A program made the translations under genes and the position numbers. Shown in pieces: positions 44,024 through 53,643 of a DNA stretch of 53,731 bases. The notes beneath the pieces were generated by a model that was given only the letters and a program-made list of their open reading frames with translations, made no database searches and was not told the origin of the DNA. The stretch covers positions 1 through 53,731 of the forward strand of contig JAHIRD010000052.1 in the NCBI GenBank assembly GCA_018818835.1, written 5' to 3'. Positions within the stretch are counted from its first letter, which is position 1, and each line of letters starts with the position of its first letter. The stretch comes from Pseudomonadota bacterium (lineage in GTDB: Bacteria; Desulfobacterota; Desulfobacteria; Desulfobacterales; Desulfolunaceae).

Positions 44024-45820
44024 TTGGCACGATTTATTCCTGAAGATGTAATTTTGGATGTCCAACAGGCAGCTGATATTTTCGAGGTTGTTTCGGAAAC
44101 CGTTCATCTAAAAAAATCAGGACAGGCATATATGGGGCTTTGCCCCTTTCATTCGGAGAAAACCCCTTCCTTTCATGTGAATCCCCAACGGGGGATTTTT
44201 CATTGCTTTGGTTGTGGACTGGGTGGGAATGTCTTCAGCTTTGTGATGAAGCGGGAGGGGATTCCCTTCCCAGAGGCCGTCCGGATGATGGCTGATCGTT
44301 ACGGGATCACGATTCCTGAGCCTGAGATGAGCCCTTCGGCCAAGCGTGTCGAGAGTGAGCGGGAAACCCTTTTTTCTGTGAACAAAATAGCCATGGGGTA
44401 TTTCAGGAATATCCTTTTTGAGAGCCCACAGGGCGAAGTGGCTCGTAACTACTTGAAAAATCGTGGTATAAACGGAGCCATTGCCGATACATTTGATCTG
44501 GGTTATGTGCCTGAAGGGTGGGACCATCTGGTTCGTTTTCTTGACACACAGAAGGTTCCCCGTGGTGTGGCTGAAAAATCAGGGTTGATTGTAACAAAAA
44601 ACAAAGAAAGATACTATGATCGCTTTAGAAATCGTATTATTTTTCCGATATTAGACTTGAGTCGTCGTGTGATCGGCTTCGGGGGACGAGTTTTAGATGA
44701 TTCGCTACCAAAGTATTTGAATTCTCCTGAAACACCGATTTACAATAAAAGCAAGTCGCTTTATGGATTCGGAAAGACAAAGCAGGCCTGCCGTCAGGCT
44801 GGCACTGTCCATATTGTGGAGGGTTATTTTGATCTTTTGTCCCTGTATATGTGCGGGGTTGAACATGTTGTGGCAACATTGGGGACGGCCATTACCCAGG
44901 ATCACGTGCGTATGCTCAGCCGGGGAGGCGTGAAACGTTTTGTCCTTGTTTACGATTCGGACGATGCGGGTATCAAGGCAGCTGAACGCAGCATTCCAGT
45001 CTTCCAAAAAGAATTTATCAGCGCCAACATTCTTGTGCTCCCCAAGGGACATGACCCGGATTCGTTTATACGGGAGTTCGGAGCGGAACAGTTTTTGAAT
45101 GCATCAACAAAGGCAATGGGTATTATTCCTTTTTTACTTGAGACGGCTGTTAAACAGTATGGGCTTTCCATTGAAGGCCGTATCCGGATCATTGAAGCCA
45201 TGAAGGAGCCCTTACAGGTCGTGGGTGATCCCATCGCCCGTTCGCTATATATCAGGGAATTGTCCCATCGGATCGGTGTGGATGAAAAGGCTGTGATAGA
45301 AAAAATTAAAGAGCAGAGCGATGGTCCGATCCGGATACCTGCCATAAGCCAGGCAGTACCGGGAAATAAGACAGCACCCAGGCAATCACGGTATTCTGAG
45401 ATGGAAAAACAGATTGTCTCCATGATGCTCCAGTTTCCTGAGATTATTTCCGAATGCAGGGACAGCCAGGTGGTTGACTATCTGGAAAGCGAATCGCTTA
45501 AGGCTCTGGGTCGAAAAATTTTGGATTACCAGGGAGAACCTGAGGATATGGCCTCGGTACTGATAGCCCAGTCTGCTACAGACAGGGAAAGACAGATGAT
45601 TTCATCACTGGCCATAGGTGATATCCCCTGGCTCCATAAAAATTGCGTCAATCTTATTCATCACTATATGGGGAACAGGAAAAAAAATGAGGATTCTCTT
45701 TCGGAACAAATCCGAATGGCTGAAGAGAGTAAGGACCATGAACTTTTGCTTAAATTGATGCATGAGAAAAATAATTATTCGAAATTAATGAAAAAAAAGG
45801 TTCACACCAGAAAAAGATAA
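44024..45820 (+). CDS. dnaG: DNA primase
   Basis: 598 residues starting at a TTG (44024); no ATG or GTG in frame is nearer. The zinc finger is C40-x2-H43 and C61-x2-C64 (LCPFHSEKTPSFHVN, FHCFGCGLGG). The RNA polymerase core follows, with the TOPRIM residues in EGYFDLLSLY and YDSDDAGIKAAER. It makes RNA primers for replication. It is followed after 30 bases by rpoD, the usual macromolecular-synthesis pair, without an rpsU gene in front. Confidence 0.95.
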   Translation: MARFIPEDVILDVQQAADIFEVVSETVHLKKSGQAYMGLCPFHSEKTPSFHVNPQRGIFHCFGCGLGGNVFSFVMKREGIPFPEAVRMMADRYGITIPEPEMSPSAKRVESERETLFSVNKIAMGYFRNILFESPQGEVARNYLKNRGINGAIADTFDLGYVPEGWDHLVRFLDTQKVPRGVAEKSGLIVTKNKERYYDRFRNRIIFPILDLSRRVIGFGGRVLDDSLPKYLNSPETPIYNKSKSLYGFGKTKQACRQAGTVHIVEGYFDLLSLYMCGVEHVVATLGTAITQDHVRMLSRGGVKRFVLVYDSDDAGIKAAERSIPVFQKEFISANILVLPKGHDPDSFIREFGAEQFLNASTKAMGIIPFLLETAVKQYGLSIEGRIRIIEAMKEPLQVVGDPIARSLYIRELSHRIGVDEKAVIEKIKEQSDGPIRIPAISQAVPGNKTAPRQSRYSEMEKQIVSMMLQFPEIISECRDSQVVDYLESESLKALGRKILDYQGEPEDMASVLIAQSATDRERQMISSLAIGDIPWLHKNCVNLIHHYMGNRKKNEDSLSEQIRMAEESKDHELLLKLMHEKNNYSKLMKKKVHTRKR

Positions 45821-45850
45821 TAAATCCGGAGTCGGAGGAGGCAAATTTTT

Positions 45851-47656
45851 ATGACCAGGAAATCCGCAGGGAATGCAGATGAGTTGAGAAAGTCACAGCA
45901 GGAATTGATTAAGGATTTGATTGTTGAAGGGAAGAAAAAGGGGTATTTGACTTTTGATGAAGTCAATGAGGGACTTCCTGATGATGTGGCGTCCTCGGAA
46001 CAACTTGATGAGATTTTCTTAGGTTTCACTGATATGGGCATTCAGGTTGTTGAAAAAGATGAAGATTACGAAGACCTGATGGATGATAAGAAGATGGACG
46101 CGAAGTTATCCAAAGACGAGAGCGGCGGTTTTGAAAAAGAAAAGGAAGATTCTGAAGAACCTGCTTCCCCAGCTGATTTCGGGACGGTCACGGATCCTGT
46201 CAAGATGTATTTGCGGGAGATGGGGCTGGTGACTCTTCTGAGCCGGGAAGGTGAGATAGAGATTGCCAAGAAAATAGAAATCGGTGATCAGGAAGTTTTG
46301 CGTTGCCAGTTGGACACGACCCTCACCGTTGAATATATTCTTGCCCTTGCCGAAAGTATCCGTGAAGGACGTCTGAGGCCCAAGCATGTATTAAGGGATA
46401 TCGATGAAGGTGACGGCCTTGTGGATGAACAGATTCAAGTTGATAGCTTTCTTGCCACCATTGATAGTATCAAACAGGTGAATGATGAGAATAAGGAGCT
46501 TCGTGAAAAACTGTTTACCGAAGACCATGGGCCTGAAGAACAACGGAAGATCAGACGGGCCATTGGGCGAAGGACCGACAAGGTGTTCAACCTGCTCAAG
46601 GAATGGCGCCTTGAAGTGGGTGTCACAGAGAAGGTCGACCGAATAATCAAGGAACAGATCGAATGGTTTGAAGAAATGAACAAGGTCATTGTCCGCTGTG
46701 CCGAGGCATTCAGCACCACCGTGACGGAATTTCGTTCGGTACTTGCAGGGGACGATTGTGTCAACTGGTCCAAGGACAAGTGCGATCTTACTGATGACAA
46801 GCGTTCAAGGCTTTTTGCGGATATTAAAGTGATCCAGAATCAGATTGATGTCCGTGAATACAGTATAAAAGCCAATAACCGAATTCTGTCCAGAATTGTG
46901 ACGTCCATTGAAGATGGACGGCATAAATCCAAGCTGGCCAAAAGTGAGCTGGTTAAAGCCAATTTGAGACTGGTGGTCAGTATTGCCAAGAAATACACCA
47001 ACAGGGGCCTTCAGTTTTTGGATCTGATTCAGGAAGGCAATATCGGATTGATGAAAGCCGTGGATAAATTTGAATACCGGCGTGGTTATAAATTCAGCAC
47101 CTATGCCACCTGGTGGATCAGGCAGGCCATTACGCGGGCCATTGCCGATCAGGCTCGTACCATCCGAATCCCTGTTCATATGATTGAAACCATCAATAAG
47201 CTGATCAGAACTTCACGGTATCTGGTTCAGGAACTGGGACGTGAACCCACCCCCGAAGAAATTGCGGAAAAAATGGAAATTCCGCTGGACAAGGTCAGGA
47301 GGGTTTTGAAGATTGCCCGTGAACCCATTTCCCTGGAAACACCCATCGGTGAGGAGGAAGACAGCCATCTTGGAGATTTTATCGAAGACAAGAAGTTTAT
47401 GTTGCCTTCTGACGCAGCTGTGAGCATGAACCTTGCCGAAAAGACCCGGAAGGTGCTTGCCACCCTTACACCCAGGGAGGAAAAGGTGCTTCGTATGCGT
47501 TTCGGGATAGGTGAAAAAGCCGATCATACCCTTGAAGAGGTTGGCAAGGACTTTGCGGTAACACGTGAACGTATCCGGCAGATTGAAGCCAAGGCTTTAC
47601 GTAAATTAAGACACCCCACGAGAAGCAAGAAACTGAAGAGTTTTATAGAAATATAA
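45851..47656 (+). CDS. rpoD: Primary sigma factor RpoD
   Basis: 601 residues behind the strong ribosome site GGAGGAGG. Region 1.2 is [20 protein letters not shown]; a non-conserved acidic region follows; regions 2-3 are [21 protein letters not shown] and on to [18 protein letters not shown]; region 4.2 ends in [18 protein letters not shown]. It directs RNA polymerase to housekeeping promoters such as those noted here. Confidence 0.97.
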   Translation: MTRKSAGNADELRKSQQELIKDLIVEGKKKGYLTFDEVNEGLPDDVASSEQLDEIFLGFTDMGIQVVEKDEDYEDLMDDKKMDAKLSKDESGGFEKEKEDSEEPASPADFGTVTDPVKMYLREMGLVTLLSREGEIEIAKKIEIGDQEVLRCQLDTTLTVEYILALAESIREGRLRPKHVLRDIDEGDGLVDEQIQVDSFLATIDSIKQVNDENKELREKLFTEDHGPEEQRKIRRAIGRRTDKVFNLLKEWRLEVGVTEKVDRIIKEQIEWFEEMNKVIVRCAEAFSTTVTEFRSVLAGDDCVNWSKDKCDLTDDKRSRLFADIKVIQNQIDVREYSIKANNRILSRIVTSIEDGRHKSKLAKSELVKANLRLVVSIAKKYTNRGLQFLDLIQEGNIGLMKAVDKFEYRRGYKFSTYATWWIRQAITRAIADQARTIRIPVHMIETINKLIRTSRYLVQELGREPTPEEIAEKMEIPLDKVRRVLKIAREPISLETPIGEEEDSHLGDFIEDKKFMLPSDAAVSMNLAEKTRKVLATLTPREEKVLRMRFGIGEKADHTLEEVGKDFAVTRERIRQIEAKALRKLRHPTRSKKLKSFIEI

Positions 47657-47659
47657 ACC

Positions 47660-47689
47660 TTGACAAACAGGGTGTCCTGGGGTTATTTA
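47660..47689 (+). promoter_or_regulatory. Promoter of the tRNA gene
   Basis: Perfect -35 TTGACA (47660-47665), 18-bp spacer, weak -10 TATTTA (47684-47689), about 22 bases before the mature tRNA. Confidence 0.5.
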
Positions 47690-47710
47690 ACGTGACTCCA
47701 TGACGTTTTT

Positions 47711-47787
47711 GGGCCTATAGCTCAGTCTGGTAGAGCCACCGGCTCATAACCGGTCGGTCCCTGGTTCGATCCCAGGTGGGCCCACCA
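47711..47787 (+). tRNA. tRNA with CAU anticodon (Ile2 or elongator Met)
   Basis: A 77-nt tRNA with encoded CCA. Acceptor stem GGGCCTA/TGGGCCC, anticodon stem ACCGG/CCGGT with loop CTCATAA, T-arm CCTGGTTCGATCCCAGG. The anticodon is CAT. The C4-G69 and C5-G68 acceptor pairs are the features recognised by TilS in tRNA-Ile2, which would make it an AUA-reading isoleucine tRNA after lysidine modification. An elongator methionine tRNA is the alternative. It is not an initiator because the first acceptor pair is matched. Confidence 0.93.
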
Positions 47788-47860
47788 AAAACATGATTAC
47801 TCGGGCATAAAACGAAGGTGGTATGAGGTTTCCAAATCACTATTTTAATAGAGATTGATC

Positions 47861-47893
47861 AAAGGCGTGGTACTGAAGTACCACGCCTTTTTT
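47861..47893 (+). terminator. Intrinsic terminator downstream of the tRNA
   Basis: A perfect stem AAAGGCGTGGTACT with AGTACCACGCCTTT and a T run. It lies about 75 bases after the tRNA and before the NIF3-like gene. Confidence 0.9.
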
Positions 47894-47998
47894 ATGCATG
47901 AGACCTGAATTGAGATATTTAAAGGTAAAATCGGTGTTTGTTCCACGTCGTCCATGGGGTGTGACGGGTCGTTTTAAACGATACGATCAGGGGAATGT

Positions 47999-49117
47999 AT
48001 GGCCACAGTCGGGGATATCATCACACTCATAGAAAAACACATTGCAAGGCCACACCTTGCAGAACCGTGGGATAACTGCGGACTGCAGATGGGTGACAGG
48101 TCCTGGCCGGTCAGAAAAATTGTCACGGCTTTGGATCCACTGTGGGATGTCGTCGACTACGCCTGTTCAATCAAGGCAGACCTTCTGGTCACCCACCATC
48201 CTCTGATTTTTAAGCCTATGAAAAGTCTCGATTTTTCAAATCCATTGGGGCGTATTATCTCACAGTCACACACGCATTCACTGGCCATCTATTCAGCCCA
48301 CACAAATTTTGATAGTACTAAAGGGGGGTTGAACGATATTCTCGCCAGAAAAATGGGCTTGACTGGGATACGGGTTCTGGGGAGGCCCGTTGATCCGGAA
48401 CGATTGAAACTTGTCATCTTTGCCCCGCTGGATCACAAGGAAAACATACTGGGGGCTTTGTCCGAAACAGCAGCAGGTATAATAGGAAATTATACCTGCT
48501 GTTCTTTTTTGTGCAAAGGGAAAGGCCGCTTCACGTCCGGACAGGGGGCCAATCCATTTCTTGGAATACCAGGGGAACTCACCGACGTCGACGAGGTGAG
48601 AATTGAAACCCTTGTTTTGAAACGTGATGCCCAAGGTGTGATTGATCATGTGGCCAAGGTTCACCCTTACGATACCATGGCCTATGATCTGTATCCCCTT
48701 GTATCAGACTCCTGTTTGGAAGGGCTTGGCCGTATCGGGCGTCTTGAACACCCTTTGCCTTTTAAGGCCTTTGTGCAGCAGGTAAAAGACAGTCTGGGTC
48801 TGGATACAGTCAAAGTTGCCGGGAACAGGGACATGATGATTGGATCGGTGGCTTTGTGTACCGGAAGCGGTTCGGGCATGATAGGCGATTTTATACAAAG
48901 TCATGCCGATGTCTATGTAAGCGGGGACTTGCATTACCATGATGCCCGGAGGGTTGAAGATGCAGGCCGGACCTTGGTGGATGTCGGTCACTTTGCATCG
49001 GAAATCCCCATGGCCCAAGCCATGAAGGACGCTCTTACATCCCTATGTGGGCAAAAAGGATTTTCCATTGCAGTTGAGGCCTGTGCAATGGAAAAAGATC
49101 CGTTTATATATATATAA
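47999..49117 (+). CDS. NIF3/DUF34-like dinuclear metal protein
   Basis: 372 residues, the long form with a middle insert. Metal-site motifs: VTHHPLIFKPMKSL, IYSAHTNFDS and near the C-terminus SGDLHYHDARRVEDAG and VDVGHFASE. The insert (about 130-230, with LKLVIFAPLDHKENILGAL and HPYDTMAYDLYPL) resembles the PII-like domain of YqfO proteins. Proposed roles include GTP cyclohydrolase 1 type 2 or metal handling; none is certain. It is followed by the zinc-ribbon gene, a pairing often seen in bacteria. Confidence 0.9.
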   Translation: MATVGDIITLIEKHIARPHLAEPWDNCGLQMGDRSWPVRKIVTALDPLWDVVDYACSIKADLLVTHHPLIFKPMKSLDFSNPLGRIISQSHTHSLAIYSAHTNFDSTKGGLNDILARKMGLTGIRVLGRPVDPERLKLVIFAPLDHKENILGALSETAAGIIGNYTCCSFLCKGKGRFTSGQGANPFLGIPGELTDVDEVRIETLVLKRDAQGVIDHVAKVHPYDTMAYDLYPLVSDSCLEGLGRIGRLEHPLPFKAFVQQVKDSLGLDTVKVAGNRDMMIGSVALCTGSGSGMIGDFIQSHADVYVSGDLHYHDARRVEDAGRTLVDVGHFASEIPMAQAMKDALTSLCGQKGFSIAVEACAMEKDPFIYI

Positions 49118-49142
49118 TTATTGATGACTAAAAATGGGATAA

Positions 49143-49868
49143 ATGACTATGGCGACAGCCACGAAAGAAGAGATGGATATTCTGATTAAGCTTCAGGATA
49201 TTGAAACAAGGGCTTACAAGATAAATAAAATTCTTGATGGTGTGGAACAGGAAATTGAAACCCGGAGAAAGAAAAGGTCGGATGCTGAAAATGGGCTGGC
49301 CAAACTTGAATCGGAGCTTGAAACGACGCGGAGTCAATACAAAGAATTTGAATCCGAGGTCAGGGATAGAGATATCCGCCTGAAAAAAAGTGAAGAATAC
49401 CTGAAAAATGTTAAAACCAATAACGAATACCAGACCCTGCTCAGAGAAATCGATGACAACAAAAAGCGGAATTCCGAGGTTGAAACCCAGATGATCGAAT
49501 TCCTTGAACGGATTGAAACCAAGGAAAAAGAAATTCGTGAGATCAAAAGCAGATGTGAAGACATTGTCAGGGACACGGAACGTGAAATAGCAGAGATTGA
49601 AAGCACGACGATCACTGAACGTAAAGAACTTGAAGAGATTTTAGAAAAAAGAGATGCTGTGGCCACGTTGGTCAAGCCCAGGCTTCTGGATATGTTCAAC
49701 AGGATTTTAAAGCAATCGGCTGGTCTGGCCATCGTTCCAATGACCAACTCAACCTGTAACGGGTGTTTTATGAAAGTGCCGCCACAGAAATTTATTGAGA
49801 TTCAACGTGGGGAATCCTTGAATTTTTGTCACCAGTGTCATAGAATACTCTACTACAAGGGGAATTGA
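49143..49868 (+). CDS. Coiled-coil zinc-ribbon protein (DUF164 / C4-type)
   Basis: 241 residues. Residues 10-180 form a long two-strand coiled coil rich in Glu and Lys. The C-terminus holds a C4 zinc ribbon: STCNGCFMKVPPQ and FCHQCHRILYY. This is the CT398/CdsZ-like layout; roles in adapting sigma-54, secretion or RNase partners have been suggested. It follows the NIF3-like gene by 25 bases and precedes rnpB. Confidence 0.88.
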   Translation: MTMATATKEEMDILIKLQDIETRAYKINKILDGVEQEIETRRKKRSDAENGLAKLESELETTRSQYKEFESEVRDRDIRLKKSEEYLKNVKTNNEYQTLLREIDDNKKRNSEVETQMIEFLERIETKEKEIREIKSRCEDIVRDTEREIAEIESTTITERKELEEILEKRDAVATLVKPRLLDMFNRILKQSAGLAIVPMTNSTCNGCFMKVPPQKFIEIQRGESLNFCHQCHRILYYKGN

Positions 49869-50023
49869 CAGGATTCCAGGGATATTCGAGGTGCTAATTC
49901 GATTTTGCATTCAAGATGAGACCTAACGACGGGCAGGCACAGGGGCCAGCCCCTTGGAACTGTTTCGCCTTGATCGCAAAATGGAATAAGAACTCTTTTG
50001 TTCATACAATGAAAATGTGTTTT

Positions 50024-50437
<414 letters not shown>

Positions 50438-50446
50438 TTTTTTTTT

Positions 50447-50592
50447 GATGGCGTCGTAAAAAGTCCCATATGCGGCGTTATAGTTTTTGGCCGGACATTC
50501 GACATACGCTTTAAGTATGCCGTAACCCCGGCCAAACACTACGCCTTATGGACCTTTTTCCATAGCCATCCCTCGACTTTTTTACGAGGATA
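50447..50592 (-). repeat. MITE-like repeat, copy G (full length, reverse)
   Basis: Begins GATGGCGTCGTAAAAAGTC directly after the rnpB T run and ends with TCGACTTTTTTACGAG near 50587; about 145 bp, inner arms GGCCGGACATTCG and CGGCCAAACACTACG. The next 130 bp before the HPr-like gene contain a 12-bp palindrome TTGATGCATCAA (50657-50668) and nothing else certain. Confidence 0.85.
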
Positions 50593-50724
50593 CATACAAG
50601 AAACCAAACGAATCGCCATTATGTGTCGATAACAATGCACGGATAGGGTTGGCTGTTGATGCATCAAGCCCGTTAACGATTGAATGGAAAACAAATAACA
50701 GGGGTAATATAACCGTCTGATCAG

Positions 50725-52038
50725 GTGTTGGCATTGGAAAATTCGTCGTGCAGTATTTCGTTTAAGAATAAAGTAAGGATATATTCCCATGACTTCTTGA
50801 AGGCATGTGTTTATATTTCCAGTTTTGATTCACCCGAACATATTTTTACAAAAAAACTTTATTCCAGGTTGATTGCCACCTCTCACCTCCTTGAAGATTT
50901 TTTGGACCTCCATGGTGCAAAAAACAACAAACAGTGGTTTTTTTTCAGAGAGCTTGCCTCCTCTGTTCGTCATTTGAGCTCCAGCGGTTATTCCCAAAGA
51001 CATATCGGAAACCGGATGGTTTTTTATGATCTGGCCGATGTGGGGAATTTTATTCAGGAGGGTGAGAAAACACTTGATTTCATAACTGAATCCTTGATGA
51101 ATCTTGCCCCGGTTGTGATTGACGAGGCCAAACGATTAAGCATCGACATCCCGGAGGGGAGTTATGATCAGGCTAATTTCCCTGGTGTTGTGACTGGAGA
51201 GATGCTTGAATATGACATTGACGATGATGTTGTCACGGAACAGAAACAGCATATTGTCAAAATTGCCAGTGAATTTTTGAATATAATCAAGACGTTTGAG
51301 CCTTTATCGTTTTATGAACCCTATACCTTACAGGAAATCACTCGTATTGTTCCGTTTAAAGTTAATGAGGTCGAAATCAGACGTTTTGAAATGCTTATTC
51401 ACAACATTCAATCTTCGTTTGACTCCTACGTGATTATAGGTGGTTACAGATATGGAAACCGCAAGCTTAAGCAATTGAGGGCCCATTTTTCCGTGGTACT
51501 GCATATTCTTGAGGTTCAAGGCAGGTTACTGCATTATTATGAACGGCACCTTTTGGAACTGGGCGGTATCAGTCATTGTCAGCAGGTACGTAAACGTCTG
51601 ACAGAACTGGTGGACCCAAAAAAACTTCTGGATCGCACCATCAACTACTGCCTGTACTACGTCAGTCATTTTCTCACGGCCGGGAAAAAAGTGGCCCATG
51701 AGATTCTTGATGAAAATATTGAAAAGACATCCATTCGCGTGGGCATCCCCGTGACCCGGGGTTTTCACAATCGGCCCAGCATGATGGTCGCAAAAATTGT
51801 TCAGTATTTTGGAGGCAAGGTCGAGTTGGTCGTAAACGGAGATCATTTTGACGCCAGCAGCGTTCTGGACATTCAATGGGCCGGAGGTAAAATCCAGAAA
51901 GAGAATATCTCGGAAGTTGTGTTTGAGGGAGACATTCGGGCACTGAACGATATCAAAATCCTGGCTTCCGTGAATTACGCGGAAGACTCTATGGGCAAGG
52001 GCCTTGCCCTTCCCAAAGAACTGGCATACTTGAAATAA
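50725..52038 (+). CDS. Unknown protein with C-terminal HPr-like domain
   Basis: 437 residues from a GTG at 50725; the ribosome site is weak and the start is uncertain. Residues 1-330 are mostly helical and unrecognised. The last ~95 residues (SIRVGIPVTRGFHNRPSMMV, then VELVVNGDHFDASSVLDI) resemble the PTS phosphocarrier HPr: H348 in GFHNRPS matches the phosphorylated His15 with R350 matching Arg17, and Ser378/379 lies where the regulatory Ser46 should be. It may be a phosphorylation-responsive regulator. Followed by ispD after two bases. Confidence 0.7.
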   Translation: MLALENSSCSISFKNKVRIYSHDFLKACVYISSFDSPEHIFTKKLYSRLIATSHLLEDFLDLHGAKNNKQWFFFRELASSVRHLSSSGYSQRHIGNRMVFYDLADVGNFIQEGEKTLDFITESLMNLAPVVIDEAKRLSIDIPEGSYDQANFPGVVTGEMLEYDIDDDVVTEQKQHIVKIASEFLNIIKTFEPLSFYEPYTLQEITRIVPFKVNEVEIRRFEMLIHNIQSSFDSYVIIGGYRYGNRKLKQLRAHFSVVLHILEVQGRLLHYYERHLLELGGISHCQQVRKRLTELVDPKKLLDRTINYCLYYVSHFLTAGKKVAHEILDENIEKTSIRVGIPVTRGFHNRPSMMVAKIVQYFGGKVELVVNGDHFDASSVLDIQWAGGKIQKENISEVVFEGDIRALNDIKILASVNYAEDSMGKGLALPKELAYLK

Positions 52039-52040
52039 TT

Positions 52041-52733
52041 ATGGCTATTGCTCTTATCGTTGCCGGCGGACAAGGACTTCGTATGGAGATGTCTGTTCGG
52101 AAACAGTATCTGGAACTCGAGGGGACACCGGTTCTCCAGCGCACCCTTATGGTGTTTGACCAATGCAGTGACATTGAGAGAATCGTTCTGGTCGTTCCTC
52201 CCCCGGATGAAGAATTCTGTCGAACAACGATAGTCCAGTCCATAAACATGACCAAAGAGGTCCTTTTGGTCGGGGGTGGCCTCGAACGGCAGCAATCCGT
52301 TTATAATGGCCTTTTATCGTTGAATATTGAAAATGATGAGATCGTGGTAATTCATGACGGTGTGCGGCCTTTTGTGGATAGCCGCCACATCATTGAATGC
52401 ATCCATGCAGCCATGGATTGTGGAGCCTCTGTCCTTGGCGTTCCGGTTTCAGATACCCTCAAGCAGTTGGATTCTTTGGGTTATGTGGAGAAAACCATTG
52501 ATCGGGAAACGCTTTGGGCAGTTCAAACCCCCCAGGCATTTCAATACGGCCTGATCAAAGCAGCCCATGATCGTGCTGTGGACATTCATATTAGGGCAAC
52601 GGATGATGCCTCACTTGTGGAGGCCATGGGGCGACCTGTAAAACTTGTACTCGGGAGCCGAAATAATATTAAGATCACTACCCGGGATGACCTTGTTCTT
52701 GCTGCTGCTCTTATGAAGGATGTTGATATTTAA
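52041..52733 (+). CDS. ispD: 2-C-methyl-D-erythritol 4-phosphate cytidylyltransferase
   Basis: 230 residues. ALIVAGGQGLRM and KQYLELEGTPVLQRTL are the nucleotide-binding motifs, though the usual PKQ reads RKQ here. IVVIHDGVRPFVD and TPQAF, then RATDDASLVEAMG, are typical IspD. It makes CDP-methylerythritol in the non-mevalonate isoprenoid pathway. Two bases after the HPr-like gene, so probably one operon; ispF is not adjacent. Confidence 0.93.
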   Translation: MAIALIVAGGQGLRMEMSVRKQYLELEGTPVLQRTLMVFDQCSDIERIVLVVPPPDEEFCRTTIVQSINMTKEVLLVGGGLERQQSVYNGLLSLNIENDEIVVIHDGVRPFVDSRHIIECIHAAMDCGASVLGVPVSDTLKQLDSLGYVEKTIDRETLWAVQTPQAFQYGLIKAAHDRAVDIHIRATDDASLVEAMGRPVKLVLGSRNNIKITTRDDLVLAAALMKDVDI

Positions 52734-52830
52734 AGTTTGGTGTGATAAATTATTTTAAATTAAGATAGGCTGTAAATAAATTCATAATATATCAGTAAGT
52801 TGTGTCTTGTATATGGAAAGGGAAATGTCC

Positions 52831-53211
52831 ATGGTATGGAAACCTGGAAAACAGGACCGTCGCTCTTATCCGAGGTATAAAGTTAAGGATGGGGCCTATG
52901 CCGCACTGAGCCCTGATTCGACGATTATGGGGCAGATTGTTGATATCAGCAAGGGGGGCTTGTGTTTTCGATATATTGTTCACAGAGAACAGGCGTTTGA
53001 GTCGGTGGCCACCCATGTTTTTGTGGGTGATAACGGTTTTTACCTTGAAAAAATGCCCTATAAAATCATTGAGGACGAACAGCTTGACAATGGCTCCTCT
53101 TTCAGTTCCATCGTCATGCGGCAAAGAAGGGTACATTTTTCGAACTTGAATCCGAACCAGCTTGCACAATTGGATTATTTTTTACTTAACAGAACCATCG
53201 GCCTTGCTTGA
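52831..53211 (+). CDS. PilZ-domain protein
   Basis: 126 residues from the ATG at 52831, with AGGG upstream; earlier in-frame starts at 52813 and 52825 are possible. The N-terminal QDRRSYPRYKV supplies the RxxxR c-di-GMP motif, and IVDISKGGLCFRY supplies the D/NxSxxG motif. It would bind cyclic di-GMP and alter motility, surface or transcription targets. It lies alone after ispD with a 97-bp gap. Confidence 0.82.
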   Translation: MVWKPGKQDRRSYPRYKVKDGAYAALSPDSTIMGQIVDISKGGLCFRYIVHREQAFESVATHVFVGDNGFYLEKMPYKIIEDEQLDNGSSFSSIVMRQRRVHFSNLNPNQLAQLDYFLLNRTIGLA

Positions 53212-53321
53212 TTCGCCGTTTATTGTATTATTGCGCTCACTATTTCCTCCTGACATTCCCTTTAGATCGTTACCCCCGGTTTTGATGATCACTATTTTTT
53301 GTCTTCATGTCATATGGATTT

Positions 53322-53372
53322 GATCGAAATCGATTTCGATCCCGAAGGAACGACATCCCAACAAAGGGATCA
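53322..53372 (+). repeat. CGATTTCGATCCC repeat, copy 2
   Basis: The word AATCGATTTCGATCCCGAAG and tail ACATCCCAACAAAGGG match copy 1 at 40320-40392 over about 50 bp. It lies in the 432-bp gap after the PilZ gene; apart from this and the sigma-54 site, the gap shows no gene. Confidence 0.75.
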
Positions 53373-53558
53373 TTGGACACCCATGCTTTGCGCCGGTGAT
53401 CCTTGGCGTTATTATGAACTCTGCTGCTTAATTTATGGGGGGTGAATACCCTAATTTTAACAGAAATAGTTTGTAATTGTCTGTTCCTTTATGAAATGAT
53501 AGTGTTTTAATTGTTTGAATATAGGCATTAAAGCCAGATAACTGTGTGTTTTTGTGGC

Positions 53559-53574
53559 TGGCATATGCTTTGCA
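53559..53574 (+). promoter_or_regulatory. Sigma-54 (RpoN) promoter
   Basis: TGGCATATGCTTTGCA fits the -24/-12 consensus TGGCAYR-N4-TTGCW at every fixed position. Transcription would start near 53586, about 58 bases before the ATG at 53644. Activation would require an enhancer-binding protein. Confidence 0.75.
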
Positions 53575-53643
53575 GTGCTATAGTGATATAAACAAAATCG
53601 AGGTATGCTTTGTTTATGGGGATAACAAAGGGAGATGAATGTA

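Noticed and set aside
50657-50668. Palindrome TTGATGCATCAA upstream of the HPr-like gene
   Set aside because: Isolated 12-bp palindrome with no promoter alignment; may be a remnant of a repeat end (GATG/CATC).
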